A stretch of DNA of 5,758 nucleotides from an uncultured Pelosinus sp. (GTDB lineage Bacteria; Bacillota; Negativicutes; UMGS1260): positions 1 through 5,758 of the forward strand of contig URQW01000144.1 of NCBI GenBank assembly GCA_900550105.1, given 5' to 3'. Shown here in pieces: positions 1 to 5,758 of this stretch. The number at the start of each line of letters is the position of its first letter. The first letter of the stretch is position 1. The notes below the pieces were generated by a model that was not told the origin of the DNA, did not search any database, and saw only the letters and a program-made list of their open reading frames with translations. The position numbers and the translations under genes were made by a program.

Positions 1-977
1 TCACCATTAGGCTGTGAAGTCAACTCACTCATACCCTGTCTGACCCGCTCCAACATGCCGTTAACATTCGTTCCCTTTTCGCCCTGAATATCGCGAATCG
101 GCTGTACTCGTTCCACGGTTTCCATAATTTTACGAGCCCCAGCCTCTACATCAATATCCTCCCGGCCTTTTTCTCCGATCAAAGTAATGAATCCGGCCGG
201 AATCGCTCTAGCCTTGACATCGCCAGCCGGTGTTCGAACAACAACAGCTGATCGATTTCCAATCAAAGCTCTGGCAATTGGTACAATAAGCTTTGTTTCC
301 TCTGGCGATAAATCAAAAACAGTAGCAATTCCGTAAGGATTTGACAGGGTTTGAATCGTTTGGCCAGGCAAAGCAACTTCAACAGCGGAAAGCATGTTAA
401 GCGGAACCTTATCAATCAAGGTGACTTCATCAATAATGGGAATACGCTTATGAAGTCGATTCGCAATCAAGACAGCATCATCTTGCCTTACAATCGCCCC
501 CTGCACATCAACACCCCGATCAATGGCGGCGTTTAATGCAACAGCAGCATCCTCAAAATCAATTCCACTAGGAATCACACAAATCACTTTTTCATGAGCA
601 GCGGTTGTTAACAAATGGTCATAAGAAATTGTCGTTCCAACACCAAGACCAATACCACCCGGTGTAGACGGATTATGACCAATCATTGTCGATTCCGTAA
701 TAATTGTTTCAGTAATTGTTTCCATCGCCAAGTCACCAATAACAGGAGTCGCTTCATTTAAACGAACTTCACTGATATTCTTTAAGACAATACCAGACTT
801 TTTAACAGCCTCTTCCAAAGCTAAAATAATGCCTGGCACATTGGCGATCGTTCCCTTTATGCCTGTTGTTTTAACAATACTGCTACCAAGATATTTGCGG
901 CTACCGTTCGGGTCAACTTGCGCTAAGCAAACTTCAGTTGTTGAATTGCCAACATCCACACCTGCGATAATTGTCAT
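1..977 (-). CDS. pduG: Diol dehydratase reactivase large subunit PduG (DdrA-like), 3' end cut off
   Basis: This is the large subunit of the ATP-dependent factor that reactivates B12-dependent diol dehydratase by releasing damaged cobalamin so that intact coenzyme can bind. The first 325 residues of a family of about 610 are present; the frame is open to the window edge. The N-terminus carries the actin/Hsp70-like phosphate motif GVDVGNSTTE (residues 6-15), then TGIKGT (38-43), the highly conserved NEATPVIGD (74-82), ETITETIITESTMIGHNP (86-103) and later SNPYGIATVF and ARALIGNRSAVVV. Thr105, Asp166 and Asp183, which I recall as Mg-binding residues at the large/small subunit interface in the Klebsiella protein, are all present. 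The ATG at 977 lies 12 bases after the pduE stop and matches the family N-terminus. Its ribosome site is weak (TAGGATGGGA, overlapping the pduE stop), so coupled translation is likely. The small subunit PduH is expected beyond the left edge. Confidence 0.96.
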   Translation of the reverse strand, partial: MTIIAGVDVGNSTTEVCLAQVDPNGSRKYLGSSIVKTTGIKGTIANVPGIILALEEAVKKSGIVLKNISEVRLNEATPVIGDLAMETITETIITESTMIGHNPSTPGGIGLGVGTTISYDHLLTTAAHEKVICVIPSGIDFEDAAVALNAAIDRGVDVQGAIVRQDDAVLIANRLHKRIPIIDEVTLIDKVPLNMLSAVEVALPGQTIQTLSNPYGIATVFDLSPEETKLIVPIARALIGNRSAVVVRTPAGDVKARAIPAGFITLIGEKGREDIDVEAGARKIMETVERVQPIRDIQGEKGTNVNGMLERVRQGMSELTSQPNG

Positions 978-989
978 GAGAATCCCATC

Positions 990-1517
990 CTACTCTGCTC
1001 TGAGTCGATTCCGCCGTTCGTAAACATCTGCAGCTTCTCTGACTAGAGCCGCGCTCATTACTGCATTGTATTTTGTTTCCATTTCATCAGCAATTGCAAA
1101 AAGCTCTGCTTTAGTAGAACGATAAGGCCGCAGGGCATTATAAATTTCTAAAATTCGTTTATCGGGAATCGCCGTAAGTTCTGCTGCGCGCCGCAGATTA
1201 TCACCAAACTGATTACGGCCTACACCATCAGCTATTTCAGCCTGCATCCGCAACGTTTCTGGTGCAATGCGCACATCTTCCGGTGTAACACTACCATTTA
1301 ATACGCTTTCCAGCGTAATATCTGTTAATTTTTTGCCTGTAGGAGTTTTTAACATATCAGGATGCTTTGCTGAAAGCGGATAGTCCTTTTCCGGGCAAAG
1401 ACCACCGGCGGTTGAGGCGGATTTAGGAGCCGCTTGCGGTGCTGGCGTTGCCCCGCCTTGATACATTGATTGTAAAACTTGACGAACAATTTCTTCTACT
1501 ACTTTTTCCTGAGACAT
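990..1517 (-). CDS. pduE: Propanediol (diol) dehydratase small subunit PduE
   Basis: This is the gamma subunit of the (alpha-beta-gamma)2 adenosylcobalamin-dependent diol dehydratase, 175 residues against about 173 in Salmonella. Residues 1-18 form a predicted amphipathic helix (VVEEIVRQVLQSM at 6-18), followed by an Ala/Pro/Gly/Ser linker to about residue 40; such tails keep the dehydratase in the microcompartment. The family core then follows: DYPLSAKHP (45-53), ITLESVL (67-73), RIAPETLR (83-90), and the strongly conserved AAELTAIPD and ILEIYNALRPYRST (122-135), ending in a basic helix. I chose the ATG at 1517 because a GGAGGTGA site sits 8 bases upstream; a GTG three codons earlier lies inside that site and is not a credible start. 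The gene begins 19 bases after the pduD stop and ends 12 bases before pduG, as expected for subunits made in equal amounts. Confidence 0.97.
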   Translation of the reverse strand: MSQEKVVEEIVRQVLQSMYQGGATPAPQAAPKSASTAGGLCPEKDYPLSAKHPDMLKTPTGKKLTDITLESVLNGSVTPEDVRIAPETLRMQAEIADGVGRNQFGDNLRRAAELTAIPDKRILEIYNALRPYRSTKAELFAIADEMETKYNAVMSAALVREAADVYERRNRLRAE

Positions 1518-1523
1518 TGATTT

Positions 1524-1530
1524 CACCTCC
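1524..1530 (-). promoter_or_regulatory. Ribosome binding site of pduE
   Basis: GGAGGTG lies 6 bases before the ATG at 1517 (8 bases from GGAGG), just after the pduD stop codon. It decides the start of pduE, because the upstream GTG candidate is part of this site. Confidence 0.85.
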
Positions 1531-1536
1531 GCTGAT

Positions 1537-2187
1537 TTAAAATTGCACTTCTATTTCAATCGGTTTTGCGCCAGGCACAACATGTTCTGTTTCTTTGATG
1601 TGAAGTACGGCTGCTTTCGCTTGGTACTTTGGACGCGCCATCTGATCATTTTTGGTGGGAACAGGCGTTGGGGATTCACCTTTAGCGTATTTAGCCGCAT
1701 TTCGGCCAATGGCGCGATAAGTAGGCAAATCAATCAGGGGCGACTGCGAGAAAAGTTCTAAATTGCTAAGCGGCGGTAAATCTTTTTGATGAATGACCGA
1801 TGTACCACGCGATTGAATGCCAATGGCAATACCGGAACCGCTTAACTTTGTTGCATCATGAGCGGCAAAATCCACATCAGATGTTCTTAAAACTCTTATA
1901 ACGCGGGCTTGAATTCCTTCTTCTTCAATACCAGCGATCATTTCTCTCAGCACATCGCTATGAGGAATATTAATGATCGTTTTATTTTGATATTTGCCAA
2001 AAGCCGGAGCAAGAGCAATTACGACTTCATCAGTCCGTGTACCAGGGCGAGCTTCGCCTTTTTCCACCAGTGTCATGGGACGTCCGGAAACAGCTGGTTT
2101 GCTTGCGGCAGTACCGGAAGCTTTGGGCTCCATGCCTTGCATAACTTGCATAACAATTTCACGAATCATTTGTTCGTTAATTTGCAT
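1537..2187 (-). CDS. pduD: Propanediol (diol) dehydratase medium subunit PduD
   Basis: This is the beta subunit of B12-dependent diol dehydratase, which with PduC forms the cobalamin-binding cleft. It has 216 residues against 224 in Salmonella. Residues 1-19 form an amphipathic helix (MIREIVMQVMQGM at 7-19), the position of the known encapsulation signal, followed by a low-complexity Ala/Ser/Gly/Lys linker of about 20 residues. The Rossmann-like core follows: DEVVIALAPAFG (53-64), REMIAGIEEEGIQARVIR (81-98), the cobalamin-side loop LSGSGIAIGIQSRGT (115-129), LPPLSNLELF (137-146), RNAAKYAKGESPTPVPT (162-178) and DQMARPKYQAK (181-191). I chose the ATG at 2187, preceded by AAAGAGGTG at usual spacing and matching the family N-terminus; an in-frame start 27 bases earlier would run through that site. 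The gap to the pduC stop is 23 bases and to pduE 19 bases. Confidence 0.97.
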   Translation of the reverse strand: MQINEQMIREIVMQVMQGMEPKASGTAASKPAVSGRPMTLVEKGEARPGTRTDEVVIALAPAFGKYQNKTIINIPHSDVLREMIAGIEEEGIQARVIRVLRTSDVDFAAHDATKLSGSGIAIGIQSRGTSVIHQKDLPPLSNLELFSQSPLIDLPTYRAIGRNAAKYAKGESPTPVPTKNDQMARPKYQAKAAVLHIKETEHVVPGAKPIEIEVQF

Positions 2188-2194
2188 TTTTTCG

Positions 2195-2203
2195 CACCTC
2201 TTT
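2195..2203 (-). promoter_or_regulatory. Ribosome binding site of pduD
   Basis: AAAGAGGTG stands 7 bases upstream of the pduD ATG at 2187, between the pduC stop and pduD. It supports that start over the longer frame at 2214. Confidence 0.82.
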
Positions 2204-2210
2204 CCCCGAC

Positions 2211-3881
2211 TCAAACATCGAAATCAGACGGATTGATCGCCTGACTGATATTTTTAATTTCTTCCCAGCGTTCATCGCTGAGGCGATAACCGGTTCCAGG
2301 TCCCTGATAATCATTTTGCTGATTAACGGCACTAATAACATTGAAGTTTTTATCCAAAATAGCTGCCGTATGGAGATAGTCGCCGGAAATACGTTGTTTT
2401 AAAAGATTCAATACATTCGTTGCTATATCGGTAAAGCCTGTTTTCGCTAACGCTTTAATGATATCGAGCCCCGTAATGCCTCGACTCATTAACTCTTGCG
2501 CCGCTTTAAGGTCTTCCACAACATTACGCGGCGGCATATCGTTACTGCCATGAGCATAGGTTGCAGCTTCTACCTCTTCATCAGTGATAGCTGGGAACCC
2601 GAGTTCTTTAAATACAGCTTGAATGGCTTTCGCTGCTTTATTACGAACGCGGATGACTTCTTCTTCTGACGCCGGGCGAAGGCCGCCATCTACTTTAAGA
2701 TCACGCTGCAGAATATTCCAATCATCATAGTCTTCTACATCCCAGTTAGAACCAGCAAACATATTGTCATAATTCGGCGTAGCGCTATAGCCAGAGCAAA
2801 TGAAGTCAGTACCTGGCAGGAACTGCATCAAAGTACGGGCTGTACGACGAATGTCGGAATGGGTAAAAGTCTGGTCATTACTGGAAGCTACTTCCAGATC
2901 CAGCATAGCGGCGCAAAGATTTTCTGCGAGCACAGCGCGAATCCCTGAAGGAACAGCTGCCGGAACACCGATACAACTTACCGAACCATTCTGCAAACCT
3001 TGAACACCAGCGCCGCGAGTAATCATGATGCAACGCACTTCCAGGTAAAGCATCGATTTTCCTTCGGCATAGCCCATCTGTACTTCTGAGCCAGTGCCTG
3101 ACGTAAAGCGCATTTTGAGACCGCGTGAAGCATACGCCGATGCCAAAAATGCTTTCGACCACGGCGTATCATCGCCATCAACAAAAACGTTTTCAGTGCC
3201 GTATACGGAAATCGTTTCAGCATAAGCAGTGATGCCGCGCATTCCCAACTCCAGCTCTGTCGCTTCTTCCAAAGCGCATTGAATCAGCGTACCGCCGCGA
3301 CCGACCTGCCCGCCCAGAAGAAGGGCCAGAGCATTAAATGGCGCATACCGAACGACAGCAACGGTTGTTTCCATTTCATCAAAACCGCGCAACGATGCTT
3401 CGGCACCATCAGCAGCAATCTGCACCGGGTTATCTTTTACATTCGTAACATGGCACTGATTCGAAGGCGTTTTGCGAGCACGCATTTTTTGCAGCGCCAT
3501 CATCATTTCTACTACATTCATAGCATTAAAAACTTCAACAAGTTTTGCTGCCGTCAAGCCTCTCACAATTTTTACAATTTCTTTCCGTGATACATTGACA
3601 TCTACAAGCATTTTAGCAATTTCCACACTATTCATAGCCATTGCTTTTTCTGCTATCGTGACATCAATTGCATAATCAGCAATAAACTGATCGATAAAAT
3701 CAAATTTATCGCGGGGAATTCCATCCATTTCCACGATTTTTCCGTTTTGTACTTTAATACTAGGCACAGGGTCATTGGGGCTGCCCATAGCCATAAGACC
3801 AACTTCCGGCCATTCTACTACGAACCCATCCTGATTGACGGGACGGGCAGCAAGCGCTTCAAAACGTTTTGATCTCTTCAT
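2211..3881 (-). CDS. pduC: Propanediol (diol) dehydratase large subunit PduC, catalytic
   Basis: This is the catalytic alpha subunit (TIM barrel) of adenosylcobalamin-dependent diol dehydratase, turning 1,2-propanediol into propionaldehyde; many family members also take glycerol. It has 556 residues against 554 in Salmonella and is clearly similar from MKRSKRFEAL to the end. Compared with the Klebsiella numbering from memory, and a shift of one, the key active-site residues are all present: Gln142, His144, Glu171, Glu222, Gln297, Ser302, Asp336 and Ser363. Conserved blocks include NVVEMMMALQKMRARKTPS (122-140), VYGTENVF, GSEVQMGYAEGKSMLYLE, GLQNGSVSCIGVP and SSNDQTFTHSD. I chose the ATG at 3881 because GAGGAGGGG lies 9 bases upstream and the product then starts as in the family; a start 57 bases earlier would overlap the end of pduB and add residues unlike any PduC. 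Nothing points to a disabled enzyme. The sequence alone does not settle diol versus glycerol preference. Confidence 0.98.
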   Translation of the reverse strand: MKRSKRFEALAARPVNQDGFVVEWPEVGLMAMGSPNDPVPSIKVQNGKIVEMDGIPRDKFDFIDQFIADYAIDVTIAEKAMAMNSVEIAKMLVDVNVSRKEIVKIVRGLTAAKLVEVFNAMNVVEMMMALQKMRARKTPSNQCHVTNVKDNPVQIAADGAEASLRGFDEMETTVAVVRYAPFNALALLLGGQVGRGGTLIQCALEEATELELGMRGITAYAETISVYGTENVFVDGDDTPWSKAFLASAYASRGLKMRFTSGTGSEVQMGYAEGKSMLYLEVRCIMITRGAGVQGLQNGSVSCIGVPAAVPSGIRAVLAENLCAAMLDLEVASSNDQTFTHSDIRRTARTLMQFLPGTDFICSGYSATPNYDNMFAGSNWDVEDYDDWNILQRDLKVDGGLRPASEEEVIRVRNKAAKAIQAVFKELGFPAITDEEVEAATYAHGSNDMPPRNVVEDLKAAQELMSRGITGLDIIKALAKTGFTDIATNVLNLLKQRISGDYLHTAAILDKNFNVISAVNQQNDYQGPGTGYRLSDERWEEIKNISQAINPSDFDV

Positions 3882-3888
3882 GATAAAT

Positions 3889-3897
3889 CCCCTCCTC
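3889..3897 (-). promoter_or_regulatory. Ribosome binding site of pduC
   Basis: GAGGAGGGG sits in the 22-base gap between pduB and pduC, 7 bases before the ATG at 3881. It fixes the pduC start and rejects the 57-base upstream extension. Confidence 0.85.
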
Positions 3898-3903
3898 GTC
3901 GAC

Positions 3904-4707
3904 TTAGATATAAGGTGTAGTAGTAGACGGAGCAGCACCGCCTAGAGCTTCCAACAGTTTTTTACCAACATCTTTAGCAGCCAGTACGGACTGACGAACG
4001 GCTCCTGAGTCACCGCTGATCGCAATGATAACTTCGTTGGAGAAGCTCGTTCCTTGTGCTGGGCTAGAATAAGCGATTAACTCTACATTGGCTGTTTTTA
4101 CAGCCACATCCGACATAAGTACGCCAATAGCGGCCGGAGCGCCGACAATCAGACCAAAAGCTTTCCCTAAAGGGGCATTAAAAGCTTTGTTAATGGCATA
4201 GCTGGCGCGAGCCGTGTACTGCAATTCAATATGACCAGCATCATTGCCATAAACATCGCCAAAAGTACGATTTAATTCTTTTAAAGCCACTTCAATCGCC
4301 CGTCTGGCATCTGAAACTTCTTCAGCGCCAAAGAGAATCAAGCAACCATGACCAGCACCGCCTTTTGTATCGCGAGCTAGTTCAATCGTAATGATTTCCG
4401 TATTTGTTGCTTTAACTGCTTCATCAGCCGCCATAATGTGCGGACCAGCGCCAGTACGAGCGCCTAAAATACCGATGGACCGGAATTTAGGATCGATCTT
4501 CATCATGTCATGAAGCATGGGATCCACATTGGCAATAACGAGACCAATGGTATCGCCGATTGCCGTGCCGACAAATTCCGTAAGTCCGGGATTTGCAAAT
4601 GCGGCGGCAGTTGCTGTTGGGGCTTCGGTAGCTCCCGTTCCAGCTCCTTGCGCTTCCATTCTTTTTTTAATTTCATCCATTACTTTGTCAATCAATTGCT
4701 CTTGCAT
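3904..4707 (-). CDS. pduB: Microcompartment shell protein PduB (tandem BMC domain, trimer-forming)
   Basis: This is a major shell protein made of two tandem BMC domains, which forms pseudohexameric trimers in the facets. It has 267 residues against 270 in Salmonella. Residues 1-18 look like an amphipathic helix (LIDKVMDEIKKRM at 5-17), followed by a Gly/Ala/Thr linker to about residue 40. The first BMC domain begins at LTEFVGTAIGDTIGLVIANVD and contains SIGILGARTGAGPHIMAADEAVKAT; the second includes YTARASYAINKAFNAPLG, GAPAAIGVLMSDVAVKTANVELIAYSSPAQGTSFSNE and ISGDSGAVRQSV. The C-terminus ends in PYI as in homologues. The ATG at 4707 has GGAGGTGA 8 bases upstream, 26 bases after the pduA stop; pduC starts 22 bases after its stop. 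Salmonella makes a shorter PduB' from an internal Met near residue 38, but no ATG, GTG or TTG is in frame between residues 18 and 45 here, so only the long form seems likely. Confidence 0.97.
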   Translation of the reverse strand: MQEQLIDKVMDEIKKRMEAQGAGTGATEAPTATAAAFANPGLTEFVGTAIGDTIGLVIANVDPMLHDMMKIDPKFRSIGILGARTGAGPHIMAADEAVKATNTEIITIELARDTKGGAGHGCLILFGAEEVSDARRAIEVALKELNRTFGDVYGNDAGHIELQYTARASYAINKAFNAPLGKAFGLIVGAPAAIGVLMSDVAVKTANVELIAYSSPAQGTSFSNEVIIAISGDSGAVRQSVLAAKDVGKKLLEALGGAAPSTTTPYI

Positions 4708-4715
4708 TTATATAG

Positions 4716-4723
4716 TCACCTCC
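4716..4723 (-). promoter_or_regulatory. Ribosome binding site of pduB
   Basis: GGAGGTGA precedes the ATG at 4707 by 8 bases, in the 26-base gap after pduA. No comparable site is seen before any later in-frame ATG, which argues against an internal PduB' start. Confidence 0.83.
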
Positions 4724-4733
4724 ATAAAATTTC

Positions 4734-5009
4734 CTACTTTACTTTTGGCAGAATTTTTTCTACATCCATATGCGGACGAGGAATTACATGAACAGATACA
4801 ACTTCACCTACTTTACGGGCTGCTGAAGCACCGGCATCTGTAGCTGCTTTTATCGCGCCGACATCCCCGCGCACCATAACAGTCACTAGACCTGAACCGA
4901 TTTTTTCATAACCAATTAAAATTACATTGGCTGCTTTTACCATGGCATCGGCGGCTTCTATTGCACCAACCAGACCTTTTGTTTCCACCATCCCTAACGC
5001 TTCACTCAT
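4734..5009 (-). CDS. pduA: Microcompartment shell protein PduA (single BMC domain hexamer)
   Basis: This is a canonical single BMC-domain shell protein of 91 residues that assembles into hexamers tiling the facets, with a central pore for propanediol passage. It runs almost unbroken with Salmonella PduA: MVETKGLVGAIEAADAMVKAAN (residues 7-28), the pore loop YEKIGSG with Ser39 (Ser40 in Salmonella), VMVRGDVGAIKAATDAGA (44-61) and the C-terminal HVIPRPH (74-80) and VEKILPK (83-89). Lys25, matching the edge lysine that holds hexamers together, is present. PduJ is so similar that sequence alone separates them poorly; the position directly before pduB favours PduA. The start ATG overlaps the end of pduV by 8 bases and is served by a very strong AAAGGAGGTG site inside pduV, consistent with the large amounts of this shell protein needed. 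Confidence 0.95.
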   Translation of the reverse strand: MSEALGMVETKGLVGAIEAADAMVKAANVILIGYEKIGSGLVTVMVRGDVGAIKAATDAGASAARKVGEVVSVHVIPRPHMDVEKILPKVK

Positions 5010-5448
5010 TGCTGCACCTCCTTTCGAAAATGTAGTCCATTAATTCTTCTATACCTTCTCCTGTAAAAGCGGAAACAGGAAATATAGGTCCTTTTACACC
5101 GCTTTCCAAAAGACGGATACGAGCTTTATCCCGATCAGCATCAGGCGAATCGATTTTGGTAATCACCCCAATACTGTCGCGAGAAAACATGCCGGCAAAG
5201 CCCGGAGGCAGAGTCGGACGGGTGTTACGGCTGTCTTGGACAATTACAATAAGCGAAGCCTGCGCCGCCGTAACCATAAGGGCTGAATAAAATCGCGGCA
5301 TTTGCGCATACTCGCCAGGTGTATCAATCGCTCCATCAGTAAAAACAAAAGATTGTGTCTTTTCTGCCTTTTTTGAGTCCTTGTTTAGCGCATGAATCAG
5401 TGATGTCTTCCCTGCGCCGACAGCACCAACAAACATAACCTGGTTCAT
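5002..5448 (-). CDS. pduV: PduV/EutP-type small GTPase-like microcompartment protein
   Basis: This is a small P-loop GTPase-like protein of 148 residues, of the PduV/EutP family found with microcompartment operons. It carries the G motifs in order: Walker A GAVGAGKTS (G8 to S16), a switch threonine at 31 in KTQ, G3 DTPGEY (42-47), G4 TKID (97-100) in place of the usual NKxD, and G5 SAF (126-128). Salmonella PduV is known to attach to the compartment surface and to influence its movement along filaments; whether it hydrolyses GTP is less certain. The ATG at 5448 starts 2 bases after the pduU stop. No Shine-Dalgarno sequence is visible in the preceding 20 bases, so translation probably continues from pduU. 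A second in-frame ATG at codon 5 would lose little; codon 1 matches homologues. The gene end overlaps the pduA start. Confidence 0.93.
   Translation of the reverse strand: MNQVMFVGAVGAGKTSLIHALNKDSKKAEKTQSFVFTDGAIDTPGEYAQMPRFYSALMVTAAQASLIVIVQDSRNTRPTLPPGFAGMFSRDSIGVITKIDSPDADRDKARIRLLESGVKGPIFPVSAFTGEGIEELMDYIFERRCSNE
5015..5024 (-). promoter_or_regulatory. Ribosome binding site of pduA, inside pduV
   Basis: AAAGGAGGTG lies in the last codons of pduV, 5 bases before the pduA ATG at 5009. It is the longest match to the anti-Shine-Dalgarno sequence in the window, fitting a highly produced shell protein. Confidence 0.87.
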
Positions 5449-5450
5449 GG

Positions 5451-5758
5451 TTAGGACCGCGTTACTTTCGGGCCGGAAAAACCAAGCCCCTCGGTCAAAA
5501 GGTGGATCACTTGCTGCAACGCCGCTTCTACAGCAGATACATTCCCTGTTATCACAACAGAACCAGTAAAGCGATCCATAAACCCGATTGCAACATCAGC
5601 TGTTTTCGTAGCGGCATCAGCGGCAATGATCGCTGCTTCGCAGGGAGTAATCGTTAAAATGCCAATAGCCGAAGCATTTGTCAGGCCTAATTTTTCACAC
5701 AAGTCTTTTTTGGGATTCGCGATTAAATGAGCTAAAGTTACTTGTTTGCCTGGTACAT
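5451..5758 (-). CDS. pduU: Microcompartment shell protein PduU (permuted BMC domain), 5' end cut off
   Basis: This is a circularly permuted BMC-domain shell protein, a minor hexameric component with an N-terminal beta-barrel that plugs the pore. The last 101 codons are visible and only about 16 N-terminal residues are missing. The frame reads VPGKQVTLAHLIANP from the window edge, the same stretch as in Salmonella PduU, then EKLGLTNASAIGILTITP, AIGFMDRFTGSVVITGNVSAVEAAL and ends KVTRS. A start at the in-frame TTG near 5702 would be false: the conserved sequence upstream, including the barrel-forming segment, continues without a stop. Two bases short of a codon precede the valine, and they would fit a tyrosine as in Salmonella YVPG. 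The pduV gene follows after 2 bases, and PduU and PduV are thought to bind each other, so the pair is functionally linked. Confidence 0.94.
   Translation of the reverse strand, partial: VPGKQVTLAHLIANPKKDLCEKLGLTNASAIGILTITPCEAAIIAADAATKTADVAIGFMDRFTGSVVITGNVSAVEAALQQVIHLLTEGLGFSGPKVTRS

Noticed and set aside
351..1023. Two short plus-strand frames opposite pduG (351-536 and 829-1023)
   Set aside because: pduG is conserved residue by residue through this region on the minus strand; these frames are shadows.
1909..2244. Plus-strand open frame of 111 residues opposite pduD
   Set aside because: It is a shadow of pduD on the other strand, has no ribosome site I can see and reads like antisense of a conserved gene.
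2878..3223. Minus-strand open frames of 94 and 66 residues inside pduC
   Set aside because: They lie in other frames of a gene whose active-site residues are intact, so they are not a frameshifted part of pduC or separate genes.
3882..3938. In-frame upstream extension of pduC (19 extra residues, MLLRLLLHLISKSTRRGFI)
   Set aside because: It overlaps the end of pduB, runs through the strong ribosome site before 3881 and adds residues absent from the family.
4517..4843. Plus-strand open frame of 108 residues opposite pduB and pduA
   Set aside because: It spans the junction of two clearly conserved minus-strand genes and resembles no known protein.
1..5758. Possible internal promoters or terminators between the genes
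   Set aside because: All gaps are 2 to 26 bases and are mostly filled by ribosome sites; I saw no hairpin with a T-run and no convincing -35/-10 pair, so the operon is probably transcribed as one unit here.

Overview
The window lies inside one leftward-transcribed operon for coenzyme B12-dependent 1,2-propanediol (or glycerol) use in a bacterial microcompartment (BMC), the pdu type. All eight genes are on the minus strand. In reading order, right to left, they are pduU (5' end cut by the window edge), pduV, pduA, pduB, pduC, pduD, pduE and pduG (3' end cut by the other edge). No gap between genes exceeds about 26 bases. There is no RNA gene, mobile element, CRISPR array, clear promoter or terminator, and no gene-free stretch longer than about 30 bases.

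The right part (5758 to 3904) encodes the container. PduU is a permuted BMC-domain shell protein, PduV a small P-loop GTPase-like protein, PduA the main hexameric shell protein and PduB the trimeric tandem-BMC shell protein. The left part (3881 to 1) encodes the signature enzyme: the large, medium and small subunits of diol dehydratase (PduC, PduD, PduE), then the first 325 residues of PduG, the large subunit of the dehydratase-reactivating ATPase. By homology, PduCDE dehydrates 1,2-propanediol to propionaldehyde (or glycerol to 3-hydroxypropionaldehyde) inside the shell. PduG, with a small subunit (PduH) expected just beyond the left edge, exchanges damaged cobalamin so the enzyme keeps working. 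The shell retains the toxic aldehyde.

The strong AGGAGGTG-type ribosome binding sites, moderate base composition and the pduU-pduV-before-pduA order (as I recall it from Listeria) suggest a Firmicute. A diderm Negativicute such as a Sporomusa relative is a guess only. Four obvious reading frames would be over-extended if the longest frame were taken. I place starts at 3881 (pduC), 2187 (pduD) and 1517 (pduE), using Shine-Dalgarno position and family N-termini, and I extend pduU to the window edge.

I see no previously undescribed system here; this is a well-conserved pdu core. The points worth a second look are the absence of an internal PduB' start, the matching N-terminal helices on PduB, PduD and PduE, the pduU-pduV-pduA order, and the signs of translational coupling at pduV, pduA and pduG.
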